Source of the DNA: Capniomyces stellatus
Lineage: Eukaryota > Kickxellomycota > Harpellomycetes > Harpellales > Legeriomycetaceae
Reading direction: 5' to 3'
Assembly: GCA_001661515.1 (NCBI GenBank)
Contig: LUVW01000009.1
Span: forward strand, 515,772 to 579,771
Length of the DNA stretch: 64,000 bases
Shown here: in pieces, positions 11,199 through 24,000 of the stretch
Layout: the number at the start of each line of letters is the position of its first letter
How positions within the stretch are numbered: the first letter of the stretch is position 1
Position numbers and translations under genes: made by a program
Notes under the pieces: model-generated
What the model was told of the DNA's origin: nothing
Seen by the model: the letters and a program-made list of their open reading frames with translations, nothing else
Database searches by the model: none

Positions 11199-14100
11199 CT
11201 GATTATGCCATTTGTTGTTGGGTGGTCTTTTACTTACCTAACATTTTTAATCCATTCATTCTTGTTATTATTATTTCTTGTTTCTGTTTTGTCCTTTTTA
11301 TCTTTAATTTCTTTTTTCCCCTATAGCCCCTATTGATATTCGATGTTGCTCTAGCTACAGACTTTGCACAGGCTCCTACGTTTATCAGAGACGATAAGTT
11401 AAATGTTACTTGTTACTCAAGCCCAATTTTTCCTATTTAATTGCGTTTTCAGCTCATCTGTGCTGTCCTGATCCAATGTCAATTAGAACCTTTTTTACTT
11501 TTTCAGTTTCTCTTTCTCGCTCCAAGCTTCTTTTAATTGTTTGTTTATGCAGCATCTAGCAAGTAATTGCTCTTTTACAGCCGATTCAACTGTCAATCAT
11601 AACCCCATCGTGTACTGGGTATATTTGTAAATATATATCAATGTATATGATCTCATGTAAAATCGCTTTACCTTTTATTTTAGACGCCAAGAATCAGTGT
11701 AATTTCTTGCCTTTTATTTCCTGGACCACCGAGTCAATTCGAATCACCTTGTATTTTACCTTTATGGTCTTTTATTATCTTCACTTGTTTTAGTTGCTGA
11801 ATGTTCTTGCAAGCTGGAGTGATTGCCAGATTTAGTGTTTTGTTTGAATTGTTGATTTACTCTAGTGCATTTAATGTATATTTAAGAAACGCTCCTGGAA
11901 ATATTACCTCGGTAATGTTTTACTAATACTCTTCCTAATATGGTACCTTTATTATTAATTGTTTTAAAGCATCTAAAATATAAGGCAGCTTCTTTTTTTT
12001 AATTTGGCTGGCTCAATAATTGAAATCCATTCAGTATTCTCAATAGTGTTAATTTTCAACTATTTGGTATGTGTTATTTATAATAAAGATTTTGCTCAAC
12101 TCAATTTATCTAAATCTCCCATGTAGATTTTGCAAGTAGATAATGAGCATATTTATTATCCTACTCGCCCTGGTGGTATAATGTAAATAGTTGGCCTAAT
12201 CAGCTTTATCTTTCTTTTGCTTATTTTTTTTTTTCGCTTTATTATTATTATTGAATTTGCCTTCTTTTTCTATCGAATTTGCCTTTTTTTTTTTTTTAGC
12301 TCAACTGTCTATAGTTTAACCTTTTCTACTGCCAAACTAACTATTGTTATTTTTATGCTTTTAGCATTTTCGACATTTAAAAAGTCAATAATCAAGCTTA
12401 TTTACTCGATATTACTGATATTGTCTAGTTGCTCTAATTACCGCCATTATGCAAATCTAAATTTGCTTCAAAGGCTATTTTTCAGTCTATTGGCTATTAA
12501 TGTGTTTTTAATTTATCTGCTATTTTTCCGCGTATTTGCACATTTGTTTATTTTCTATAAGGGAAACAAATGCAAAAAAAAAAAGATTCCAAATTCTGCA
12601 ATTAAATTGTGATGATAGTTGGCAGTAAAAAATGTAAATAACGGCAGGGTTCCATTCGCTTTTATCTCTGTTGAATTTCGCTACTCGTCTTGTTTTCTTT
12701 CAACTATAAAGATCTGATTGCACTTTAGATCAATGCGTTTGACTAAACACAAATAACAAATAAAAATCCAGAGAAGCTTAACCAAACACAGCTCAGACTA
12801 ATGTCTCCAACTACAGCCCAATTTCTCTTGTTGATAAACCAAGTTATTAGGCTAGGATGATGGCCTGAAATTAAAACGTCATCAGTCACTCTAAAATAAC
12901 CGCGTCAAAGCATTATCATTAAAAACACAAAGTATTACATGGAAATCCAACTAGGGCTGCAGCAGTGTTTTATTTTATTTAAAAAACAAAATAAATAAAA
13001 AAGCCAAGCGCCCCTTAACTAGCTTTCAAAACAAACGTAACATAATGCATTCCACATTGTCAGACCAAGCGCAATGCTAACAAAAGTGTGCCGTTTTACC
13101 TAATGAAATAAGTTAACCCCGGTTCTTCTAAACACGAGTTCAAGCAAACCACATTGTGGTTGTAGTTTACTGGAATACCAATGCTTAATACCCTAGCTTT
13201 TCAAAAATATTTTAGTCTATCGCCCATTCTACGCGATCATACAGCACTTGTACTGCTCCGTTATAAACATAGAAACTTCTTTTATAGCTTCACACTCTGA
13301 TCACGACATATACCCACATTATGCTTTGTTTTGTATAAAATCGCTATGTTTCACTTAGCTGTGAGGGGTGTTTTTTATTTTTTTGGTCGAGTTTTTTCTG
13401 GTTGGTCTTTTTAATATATTGAATTTTATATGTAAGGGTATAAGAATTAATCGCACATTTATTAATCATATGGTTAAAAATGCCTTAGTTGAAGGGTATA
13501 AAAGTCCAAGTGGCGGAAACTTTTGAACACGCCCGTTTTCGTCTTCGTTTTCGTCTTCGTTTTCGTCTTCGTTTTCGTCTTCGTTTTCGTCTTCGTTTTT
13601 GTCTTCGTTAGTGAATGACTATTTGGTCATATCTCCAATTGGTGGGTTGTTGCGTTTTTCTTTCCTTTTTTTTTACAAGTCTTATTATCCAAGAGTGTTG
13701 GGTAAAATAAAAAAACATGTAATTGCGATGATTTTCTTCAAAAAATAAACTAGTTGGATAAATCAACTGACTTTGACAAAGTAGATTTGAATCTTTTAGC
13801 TTATATATGCCAGCTTGGCTTTTAACAACAACTGTCGCTTTCTACACAAGAACACTTTGGGTTTAATTACTTTGAATTATATCAAATACCAGTAAGCATA
13901 TGTCGGTCTTTTTCTCGCGTTTCTTTTACAACAAAAAAAAAATAACCCTTCCCCCAAAATTTCAAAGCTTTAGTCGTATGATGACAGATATAAAATAGAC
14001 GTCTTCTCAGTGCACTAGTATTCTACTGGTTGTTAAACATACTTTATACACTCTCAATAATGGTAATTCGAAAAGATATTGACTTTGTTTGAGAAAGCGA

Positions 14101-17100
14101 GGGTAGTTTATGGAAGGTTTAACCCAGTGTTTCTGCGAACACTCCAAGTAATGGCTGTATGCTTTATTTAAAAAGTCGGTTTCTTTTTTTGGCATCTATC
14201 AGCATGGAAAGGGGGTTTTTATTTTGTTTTTATATTTAGATGAGGTTTTAGAGTTTTTTAGAAGAGTTCGTTAAGCTTTATCAGTCCTGCAATTAAACAG
14301 TCAGTATCAAACGAAATGTGTAAAAGCCAAACTTCCAAATTACGATTAACACCGAATTTCCCCTAGATTAGCTGATATGTCTATCTTTTGTTTGTTTTTT
14401 TATATTTAATTCGATATTTTGGTACAGGTAATTGGATAGGAATAATAGGGTGGCCAGGCCTTTTCTCAATAAAATCTGGATGAAATGAATTTCATTAGTT
14501 AAAATCCAATGATTTTATAGTATTCTAGAAGATACTGTGTATGATCTGTTGAATGATGGCCGAATTTGTCATTTGTATGCATTTTAGGAGCTCAATGTAA
14601 CATGTGACTTACTTTAAGCTCAAGTCAAGCAACTATTGTGCTGAACTACTTTAACCATACTTTCAACATTTCCAACGTCTCAGGATTTTTCAATATTAAC
14701 AATAATTAATTTTTCAAGATTTGGGAGGTGCAGGGAGAGGGTTGATAATGTTTTCCTGAGCCAAAAAAAAAAAGAAAAGTAGCAACGGTTCATCTACCAG
14801 TTCATTATACATCAAATACTAACAATTGAAATATAATGTGTCTAAGCATTGCCGTTCAAGTCTGCATTTTCTGAGCAATAATAATAATAAAATGGCATTG
14901 AGCTGATTGGAATACAATAACTACCGTTTATTAAGCTTACAACTGGTTGTCATACACTATATGCTATATATTATGTGAACTTTGGGGTTAAACAAACCAA
15001 TCACCAAAGACAGGGTCTAAAAGATGGTAATTTCAAACCATAAATTGTAAACAGCTTTACAAGAATGTATGCTGTGTCGTACTTTTCTTGAAATGAAAAA
15101 GACAAAGCACATTTCAACAAAAAAAAAAAAAAGACAAAGCATTGTGTTGTATTATAGTCGTTTCTTTTTAACTTTGTTCTGGCTGGTTAAAATTGACATC
15201 GATTTTTTGTAAAATTGGGGAATAATGACAAAGGATTCAGATACCTTAAAAGGTCATAATCTCTGGGTGTGCTAAAGCATCACTTCTTTAAAAGGTCGAA
15301 AAAGGCTGTTCAGCATCAAACAAAATAGTCAAAGCGTGGATTGCGGCAAACGGCTTTGAGCTCCCAAGTTCAGAGCAGTTTAACAAACTATTGATTATTT
15401 AGCCTCGCTTTAAATAATCAAAAAATTTTGAGCCCAAAAAATGTCAATTTACAGTCTGAAGAGTCAATAAGGTATCAAAAAAAAAGTGGCAATGCAAATT
15501 ATTTTTTATATTGGAGTTTGAATAAAACGTTAAATACAACAGGAAACTGGTTGACTGGAGTGTGTAAAAGTAATGCCGCATTAAGGAAAATTGAGGTGGT
15601 GGTTCTTATTGTAGTGAGAGACCGTAACTTTGAGAAATCAATAAAAGTAGGCAAGCAAAAGCAAAGGTGAACGAAAACGAAAGATAAAACGAAAACAGTA
15701 GGAAAGTGTTTGTTAAATAAACAGGCGTGATTGATTTGCGTTTAATAGCTAAACGGTTTGAAATTGAATACACCAGTACAACTGTGTATGACATAGCGCC
15801 ATACTATAACCGTTTGGTTGTTTGTGATTGAAGTAAGGGACAAGGTTGTGATACTTTTGAAAATGTTCAAAGCAAAAGTAAATAAATGCGTAAAAAAAAA
15901 CAATATTAAATGTGAATAACGTAAACTTTGTGTTAAACAATGATAACTATTTGAAGCATTTGCCTTCAATGTAAGGTACAGTTTTAATGAAAGAAAAGGG
16001 AAAGGTAAGACGGTAAAGCCCAACTAGGGTAGATTAAATAAACCGTGGAGCACAATAACGCAGGATAAATTAAAAAACAAAAGAGAAAAAACTGTAAAAT
16101 GTAGCTATTATTTGAGGATTTAAATCAGTAACGATTGATCCCCGCAGTGGTACCAAAATAACAATGCTAAAATTAATGATAACAATGATAGTGAATATTT
16201 CACTTTTTGTTATTTTTTTGGTTTTTTTTTTATTTTTATTGAAATTTTTTTTTGGTTTTTTATAAGTGTTTCGTTATTAGAGTTTAAACAAAACAATCAA
16301 AAAAAAATCAAAAAAAATCAACTGATGGGTTTATACACAGAAGTCATTTTCCGTTATTAGATTGTTCCCTGATCTCTTAATTTTGAAAAGCTGCAAAGTC
16401 ACAAAAAAAAACAATGGAATAGCAGTAAATATGTGCTACCAGTAATAGCTGAATTTAACCAACGCTATGGGTGTGAAATAAAAATGCTAACAAACATACT
16501 TGGTTATGACGAGGAAACGGTTTAGTCATTATACTGGCTAGTCAAGTTTCCAGTTTTACATTCGTAAAATAAATAAATAGAGTATTGTCCAGTATATTTT
16601 ATACAATAACAAATAAAGCAGGCTTAAGTCTTATGCGCACAAAGTACACCAAGTACCTTGATTTAAACGTGGTATATCATAAATCTTATAACACGAGTAT
16701 ATATCTATTTTCTTTTTTTTTTTAAATAAAAACATTTAAAATGAACAACATTGGCTATTTACTAGTTTTTATTTTTTGCTAAAAAGGTCGCCAACTTTTA
16801 ATACTCTGTACAAAAGAAGCTCTATTACGCTTTTATCTCTTTAATCCTTACTGATATACTCTCCTCCCACCAACATCCTTTTAAATAATTAGCTCTAACG
16901 TATCCTTACTGCTGCAGTTCGCGAAAAAAGTACCAGTACCGAACAAGCAGATGCAACAATACCCATGTGCTATTAAAACATATCTAATTTATTTATACTC
17001 GAAGCTAAATATCTATAACTACAGGAGGTGGTTATAACTGTACTTATTTATATTTTGACGTACTTTTGATTCAATAATTGCTTCAAGAGTCAATCTCATC

Positions 17101-17362
17101 GCCATTCAAACCAATTGGACGATTAGATACTTGTTTTGTGACCTTGGCCTTCATTAACATCGACAAAAGTACAAAATCTATTAGCAAATTTTAGCTGTCT
17201 ATTTTCGAGTAGGTAGATCCAAATATAATACAGTAGAAATGTCAGAATTAATTACTGCATTTGTCGTACTTGCGCAAGTAGCAAATTGTCAGAGTCAAAT
17301 ATTTATTTGTATATTTTGGTAACTGATGACATTTAGGGAACGGAGAAATACAGTACTCAATA
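11199..17362. other. 6-kb AT-rich region without a recognisable gene
   Basis: It separates the divergently transcribed GSK3 gene and the orphan at 17363. The 131-codon frame at 12217-12612 (+) is almost all Phe/Ile/Leu/Lys and reads as translated AT-rich DNA. A minus-strand frame at 14195-14007 starts MPKKETDFLNKAY and has a GTATGT donor near 14034, but I found no continuing exon. The minisatellite at 13534-13608 is listed separately. Much of the rest is A or T homopolymer. Confidence 0.45.
13534..13608. repeat. 12-bp minisatellite TTCGTCTTCGTT
   Basis: About six tandem copies of a 12-bp unit. The unit is a multiple of three, so each strand can stay open. On the minus strand it reads as (Asn-Glu-Asp-Glu)n, preceded by a possible TAG acceptor and followed by an open frame ending in TGA near 13468. 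No upstream exon was found, so coding status is undecided. Confidence 0.85.
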
Positions 17363-19063
17363 ATGGATACACAAATACAAACTGGCGTAGACAACACCGC
17401 ATATTCACAAGATAAGGGTGTTTACAAAGTCATCAAACAAAGTTGGGAAACATTAAATGTTTTTGGCAACACGCACAAGTCAAATACAAATACACTGAGC
17501 AGCGATTATGAAGAGCTTTTGGAAGATGGTGAAAAAGTCATATGTATAATCGACAAGCACATATTCCCAAAGCTGCAAACATCGATATGCGCAGTTGGTA
17601 GCGACAACGTGACTTACGAGGAGGAGATAGGCAGTGGAAGTGGGGCTACTATAAATACTGGCAACAAAGATGTGAGAAAGATGGCTACAGTCAAAGACAG
17701 CACTAGCCAAAACGAATACCAGGAAGCATCATCAACCGAGTCAGAGTCCAACGGAATCACCAAATCAAGGGCATCCAGCAGCACAATTGATTCTCAGAAA
17801 ATGACTGGCTTAACCAGAGAAGCTGACGCAGGAACGGTGCAGTCATGTTGTGGGCTGGATGAAGACATTAGCCCACGTGAATGTATATTATTGATGAATG
17901 ACCATACATCTAGGTACTTTATCTACTCGCTATCAAAAGATAGTGATTTAGACTTGGAATACGAAAAGATTACGTCAAGCACATGTATTACAGAAACAAT
18001 GGATAAGCCAGATGAAAAAGCCGAATTTGACAAGAGTCAAGATGAAGAGACCCCTAAAGAATGTGAGAGAAATCAGTTCGGGATAGCACAGCGCTTAGGA
18101 GAGTTTATACCCACTACTGTCCCAACATCAACTTCAACGCATACAACGGTGAATGATGATCCGTTGGTTAAATTTGAGTACCTTGAGATTCGTAGCCAGG
18201 AAGAGCTTTTTAAACACGAAGAGATAAATACATTGCTAAGTAACACCGGTTTCCCTGAAACACCAAATAAAATAGCTTGGAAAGGCAGCAGTGGCTGTGG
18301 GGTCAGCATTGATATACCAACATATATGGATTCAAATAATGAGGCAAAAAATAAGTGGGTCAACCATTTAGAGGCGAAGGCGCCAAAAGAAGAAAGCGGG
18401 AGAGGTAGACACGTGGATCTTATGAAGGTGTACTCGGTCTTGTCATTAAGAATAAGCAGTGACTTTGATGAAAATTTACTTGGCATGATGATATTAAACA
18501 CAGAGAACAAGTCTAGGAGTGTCCCAGCAGATATGGGTACCAAGGAGACAAGGATGGATATTTACCTGACAGACCCGAAAAAAGAGCGCAAAATGAATAC
18601 GCTGGATTTCAGGTTTATAGAGTTTTCATCGCCAGCTGTTAATGCTGAGGCAAAGGTCATGAAGAGAGATAGCGTGCTGTTGAGAGAAATGTATACGGGT
18701 ATTGAAGGAAATATGGATGACGGATGTGAGACGAAGAAGGTGGATGGTATGTTTTGTGAAGCAGATAAGAAGAAGCTAAGTGGGTTGCCAGTGTTTGAGG
18801 GAAATATAACTGACAAAATGGATGGAAAAAGCAATGAATATGAGTTTGAGAATATAGATGTAGATGTGGATGTAGATGTGGACTACAAAAATGAGGGCAG
18901 ACAGTACTCGATGCCAGCGTATCCAAAGGTTGAAGTTATTGGAGAAAGAATAGGTAAAGATCTCACGGTTTTGGCGAGCGAGTCAAAGAAGGCAAGGGAG
19001 AGCTGGCGCCAAGCAGTCAAGAATATTTTTGCCAGGAGTATGGCGCTATGTACAAGAAATTAA
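17363..19063 (+). CDS. Orphan acidic protein, 566 residues
   Basis: Single uninterrupted frame of 566 codons in otherwise stop-rich DNA, opened by an ATG shortly after GGAGAAATACAG. I recognise no family. The product is acidic and largely polar, with Glu/Ser/Thr-rich stretches near residues 115-230 and a short (Asp-Val)n run encoded by GATGTGGATGTA-type repeats at about 18852-18885. More ordered-looking segments lie around residues 45-80, 180-205 and 350-430 (hydrophobic/charged alternation). The C-terminus (ASESKKARESWRQAVKN, then a basic tail) resembles the closing amphipathic helix of a PH domain with its near-invariant Trp, so a divergent PH-like fold interrupted by disordered inserts is one possibility. 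No signal peptide or membrane segment. It converges on the Mediator gene, whose stop lies about 590 nt away. Length and frame make it very likely real; function unknown. Confidence 0.75.
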   Translation: MDTQIQTGVDNTAYSQDKGVYKVIKQSWETLNVFGNTHKSNTNTLSSDYEELLEDGEKVICIIDKHIFPKLQTSICAVGSDNVTYEEEIGSGSGATINTGNKDVRKMATVKDSTSQNEYQEASSTESESNGITKSRASSSTIDSQKMTGLTREADAGTVQSCCGLDEDISPRECILLMNDHTSRYFIYSLSKDSDLDLEYEKITSSTCITETMDKPDEKAEFDKSQDEETPKECERNQFGIAQRLGEFIPTTVPTSTSTHTTVNDDPLVKFEYLEIRSQEELFKHEEINTLLSNTGFPETPNKIAWKGSSGCGVSIDIPTYMDSNNEAKNKWVNHLEAKAPKEESGRGRHVDLMKVYSVLSLRISSDFDENLLGMMILNTENKSRSVPADMGTKETRMDIYLTDPKKERKMNTLDFRFIEFSSPAVNAEAKVMKRDSVLLREMYTGIEGNMDDGCETKKVDGMFCEADKKKLSGLPVFEGNITDKMDGKSNEYEFENIDVDVDVDVDYKNEGRQYSMPAYPKVEVIGERIGKDLTVLASESKKARESWRQAVKNIFARSMALCTRN

Positions 19064-19655
19064 GGACGCAGATGTAGATAAGGAGAAGCAATATTAAGAT
19101 AATAATGGAAGAGAGAATAGGCTATACATTGACGGGGGGGGGGGGGGCAAANNNNGGGGGGGGGGGGGGGGGGCAAAGCATGTAGGTGTGGTGCTTGGCT
19201 TTGCACCAAAGATTATCCTTCAAAGTGGAATAAGTGGTGATTTGATCCTGTTAGTGATTTTCTTTACTTTTTTCCGCGTTGGTTTGTTGGTTTGATTTAT
19301 ATAATTAACAGTTTTTTTTAATAAAATATTTTGATTTGGTAGTTACTAAATAAACGCGGCTATAGCATCTAATGCAATATAACTGTACGGCGGTATATTC
19401 CAAACGCCCGTTTAACGCCAAATGTGCAAAACAAACTCGAAATAACATATCATTCGTAGCAATGAGCAAGCTAGTCGTAAATGCAATAAAAATAATAGTT
19501 ATAATTGTCAAAAGATAAAAAAACAAGCAATGCTAGGTAAAAAATAAATAAGTAAATAAAATTATAGGAGAGTAAGCTAGTAAAGTAAAAAAATAAAAAA
19601 ATAATAATATGAAACTAGAGAATAAATAACCAATGAAAAAAAAAAAAGTATTGAA
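19064..19655. other. Convergent intergenic spacer with assembly gap
   Basis: Spacer between two convergent genes. It holds the poly-G/N gap at 19134-19173 and an AT-rich stretch that should carry both 3' UTRs. No coding signal. Confidence 0.6.
19134..19173. other. Assembly gap between two poly-G tracts
   Basis: G tract, CAAA, four N (19152-19155), then another G tract followed by CAAAG. Same architecture as the gap at 9304-9365, so it probably has the same technical cause. Confidence 0.8.
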
Positions 19656-21023
19656 TTATAAGTGAACCCAAGACCCACCGCAAATGCAAGTATTTTCGTA
19701 CCTACGCACCCACAGGTTGAAGTATCTGCGTACATCTACGACGTTTGTATCAGTAGCGACGGTATCGCAGGTAGATGTAGCGGTGGTAGACAAGTCAAAC
19801 TGGACATCTTCCAAATAAAGCTTGGGGATGGTTTGAGTCTGCAAACGCAGAGTTTTGTCGCCGGGTTGAGGCGTACTGATATTGGATTTGTTGTTGATAT
19901 CATTTTTATTGCTAATATTAACTGAGGCGTTATTGACTGTAAGGGCAGTACCAGCCTCATCACCCTTATTTTTGATGTGTTCCTGACTACCAACTTGGTT
20001 TTGATGTTGAGATTGAGTTTTAGGTAGCGTTGCTGTTGGTGGAGGATTGAATAGAGAAAACTGGCCACATAGGGTACACACTTTAACAACAGAATTGGTG
20101 ACACTGATATTGCTCTTGGAACTGCTGAGTGACTCAACGTTAGCAAACCCTTTATTGTTATTAGAAACAGACTCTGCATCCAAAGCGTAATCTGGTTTGA
20201 TGATGTGACTGCTGGCATTGGAACTGGCATTGGTATTAGAATTCGCGGTATCACCGTCTTTACTCGTGTTTGCGCCGCCATTTCCAGTTATATTTGTGGA
20301 AGTTGATAAAAAGTTCATTACATGTAGAGGCAAGTTCAAAACAACTTTTCGAACAGAGTCGATGTTTGACGTTGGAGCCGATTGCTTAAGAGTTGGACAC
20401 ACTCTCATTGAGTCAAGTTTGAACCGTTTCAAAACTTTTACTAGGCCAACATTTGTGTTATTGCTATTGCTATCATTGATATTTGAACTGATGTTGGCAT
20501 TAGTAACTGTGCTGTTGCTGGTAGTATTTAGGACTTGTGGGCTGTTATTGGCATTGTACCCGTTAAGTGAGGCAATGCTAGGATTCAAGGCGGCAGAGTC
20601 AATGCTCATAGTACCACCAGGGCTAAGGCCTTGTCCTAGCAGTAATGAGTTACCGGCCAGAAAGGCTGGTTGTTTGGGTTGAGGAATCATGAAGGGACTA
20701 TTATTGGAACTGGAAAATTGCATAGGTGTCTGTACGTGTATTTGTAGTTGGGCCTGAGCCTGAGCCTGAGCCTGTAGTTGCATTTGCATTTGCATTTGCA
20801 TCTGAGCTTGTTGTTGTTGAACTTGTTGTTGCATATGATATTGCATTTGTGGGTTAATTTGTGGTTGCATTTGAGGTTGCATTTGAGGTTGCATTTGAAA
20901 TTGGGGGTGCATCTGTGGGTGTATCTGGGGTTGATTGTTGATGAGGAAAGGCGAGTTAGTCATTGAATTAATGATTTGATTTGGTTGCGTAAATGAAGGG
21001 ATTATCTGAACGTGCTGCTGCGG

Positions 21024-21085
<62 letters not shown>

Positions 21086-24000
21086 GAAGGAATTGCAGCT
21101 GCTGTTGTTGGTGGTATTGTTGTTGTTGATGTTGATGTAGCTGCTGTTGTTGGTGTAGCTGTTGTTGTTGATGAATTTGTTGTTGTTGGTGAATTTTTTG
21201 TTGTTGTTGGTGTTGTTGTAATTGAGGTTGTTGATTGTGTTGAGGTATAATTTGAGATTGTGTAGTATGAACTGATTGTTGTTGTTGTTGTTGTTGTTGT
21301 GGATGATGTGTTGTGTTGGTATTAATGACAGTAGCAGTGGTTGTGGTATTATGATTGGTTGGAGTTGGCAAGTTGATGTAGCCATGTGCCCATAGAACAG
21401 AGTGGTGGGATTGTGGATTAAAGTTTAATGTTGGTAAAGGAGATGAGTTGTTGTAGCTTGGCGATAGGGATTGATTGTAGTGGGACAGTAGGGTAGACAT
21501 GTTGGTTGAAAACGGCTTGATTGGTGATTGGCAAAGTAGTAGGTTAGTGCAAACAGAGTTGTGTGTGAGCAGCAGGTTGATGACTTCGTTGGGATTGGGA
21601 GGTGGTGGAGTTGGGGATAATGAAGTTTGTTGCAGCTGTGTGCCACCACTACCGCTATTATTTTTGCTGTTATTGTTGCACAGGTTGAAAGGAGCAGAAT
21701 TTTGGTGAGATTCAATGGAGTTGTTGCTGTTTAGTCCAGAGAATGTTGGGATCTGTGTGGGTTGTTTTGAAGAGCTGTTAGACAAAATCTCGGAGACAAA
21801 GAGGTTGGCGATGTTGGGAATGAGCGGGTTCATTAGAGCCAGGAGCTTTCCGCTGAGCAGCATGTGTGATGATTGGAAAGTGTTTTCAACTAGGAACTTG
21901 TACAGCGATGTGTTGTTGTGAACCAGATATTTGACAGAGTTGAAGAACTTGTCCATGGACTCTAGTGGAACTGGGAGAGACTGCAGCGAATGGGTTAGCT
22001 GGCGGGCTAGCTGGACAACAGCATGCTGTGATTGCGGGTGAAACCAGGCGTTCTTGAGGCAGTCGATTTCTAGAACCTCTACATTTCCACTTGCTGTGGA
22101 GATGGTGACGGGTCCGTGACTGCTGGAGCTTTTTGGGGGGTGGGTAATCATCCAGATTCTGGAAGAAATATCAGATTTCAGCAGTTTTAAAAGAGCCAAG
22201 GAATCGCAAATAGCGGTGATTGACTGTGGGTGGAACAGCAGAACCAGCCTGTTCGATGTGGTATTTAGTGTGCTGCTAATAGCAGACTGGTTCAACATCT
22301 GTTGTTGCTGCTGCTGTTGATGGTGATCTTGAAGCCAGAGAAACAGGTCACGGAGCAAGAACGTCAGTATATTAGCAGTCCAAATCCCCTGAGACAAAAA
22401 GTGCGGGAAATGGGCCATCCAGTCGTTGAAAACAGAACTGTGCAAACTAACACTGTTATGCACGGTGGTAGACTCACCAGACCCACCAGCAAACGGAAAC
22501 ATGCCATCGCTACCAGAAGCAAAAGTAGGCGGCGCATCGGGACAGCAAAACAAGGGAATCGACATGTCACAGCCACCAGTAGCACCAGTGGCACCAGTAG
22601 CGGTAGTGCTAGTGGGTGGGACAGTGACTTGGATCGAGTTGGCAGCAAGATATGCGCTGGAAACACCCGAGATGTGTAGCAGTAACCCCAGTGATGTGGC
22701 AGCAAGATTGTGGTTGAGAAGCGAAAACAGCTTCATGCAGATACCAATAAAGCTGACAAAAACAGGCGAAACCGAGTGTTTTGGGTCCAAGACAATCACT
22801 TTTGTTTCCAACGCACAGCATATCATTTCGGCTGTACTAGACAATACCATCTCAAGCATTGCAACGCCATTACCGCCACCACTACTGCCACCACCACTGG
22901 TGCTGGTGCTACCGGTGCCATCCAACCCAAACGAAGCTGCAAACCTGACAAGCGTTGCAATTATATCTGATGGGTCGTGGCTGTTCAGCACCTTCAGCGC
23001 CAGCATGTAGGCCAGAATGTACCGCCTGCTCAAGTGTACCATGTTGTTGGCCTTAAGCAGTCCAAAGTTGTTTTCTATGTTTTCCTCCTCAATAATAACT
23101 ATCTCCGAACCGAACACTAGCCGAATCTGGTCAATAATCGACAGCTCAACCACTCTTAAATCCCCAACAAACAATCCGCTTTCCTCAAACAAACAGCTCG
23201 TAATCCCAACAAACATTCCCCCCTCGCTTGACAACTTGCCATTCAAAACGTACTCACTGCAGCCTTTTCCAGAACCCACAACTTGTCTGTTCATACCTTG
23301 TCTATCCGCCAACACGGTCTTTGTACCACTAAACACCAACTCTGAACTCTCTTTTCCGCTCTGTCCAGCCGCCTTGTTTATCCGGTACTTGACCACTTTT
23401 CCACTTGACCATGTCACTACCCATGGCTCATACTCCCCTGAACCACTTGCATCTCCGTCTTTACTTCTATTTACACTACTGCTTTTGCTCTTGCTCTTTG
23501 TCCTGTTCTTGCTGTCTACCACTCCTTCTCCGCTGTTGGATCTGTTTGAAGAGTAAAACTCGATTCTTGAGTTGGGTGTTAGTACTTGGATACCAACAAT
23601 CAAGTCTCTGCCATCTACAAGGTCCCTGTCAACCAGTCCTTTCTTTTCATCTCCACCTACACTTATACTTGTACCTATTCCACCACCCTCAACAGCCTTT
23701 AACACGCTCTCAAACTCTAAACCCAAACATGGCTCCAACCCAACACCAGACAGCCCCATATCAAATCCACAAACCATATTATCAAACCCAACATCACCAC
23801 TGCCACTATTACTGACATTATTACTTCCGGCGTTTGTGTTGCTTACAACGCTGCTTTGATCCACCAGCTTTGCCAAAACCGCCACTAATCTTGGCCATAC
23901 AGGCGATCCTTCAACGAGGTTTCCGGTTTCGCCATCCAACGCTGGCACAAGCTTGATGTTTGTAACTTCAAACGGTTCATCCTCCAGCCTCACGCTGTTG

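Noticed and set aside
12217..12612. 131-codon plus-strand frame, hydrophobic, superficially membrane-protein-like
   Set aside because: Composition is almost only Phe, Ile, Leu, Lys and Ser encoded by T-rich DNA. There is no family motif, and such frames are expected in stop-poor T-rich sequence.
20993..21250. Long plus-strand frame of Val runs opposite MED16
   Set aside because: It is the antisense reading of the polyglutamine-coding CAA repeat, not an independent gene.
23405..23815. His/Leu/Ser-rich plus-strand frame
   Set aside because: Shadow of the MED16 coding strand, with no features of its own.
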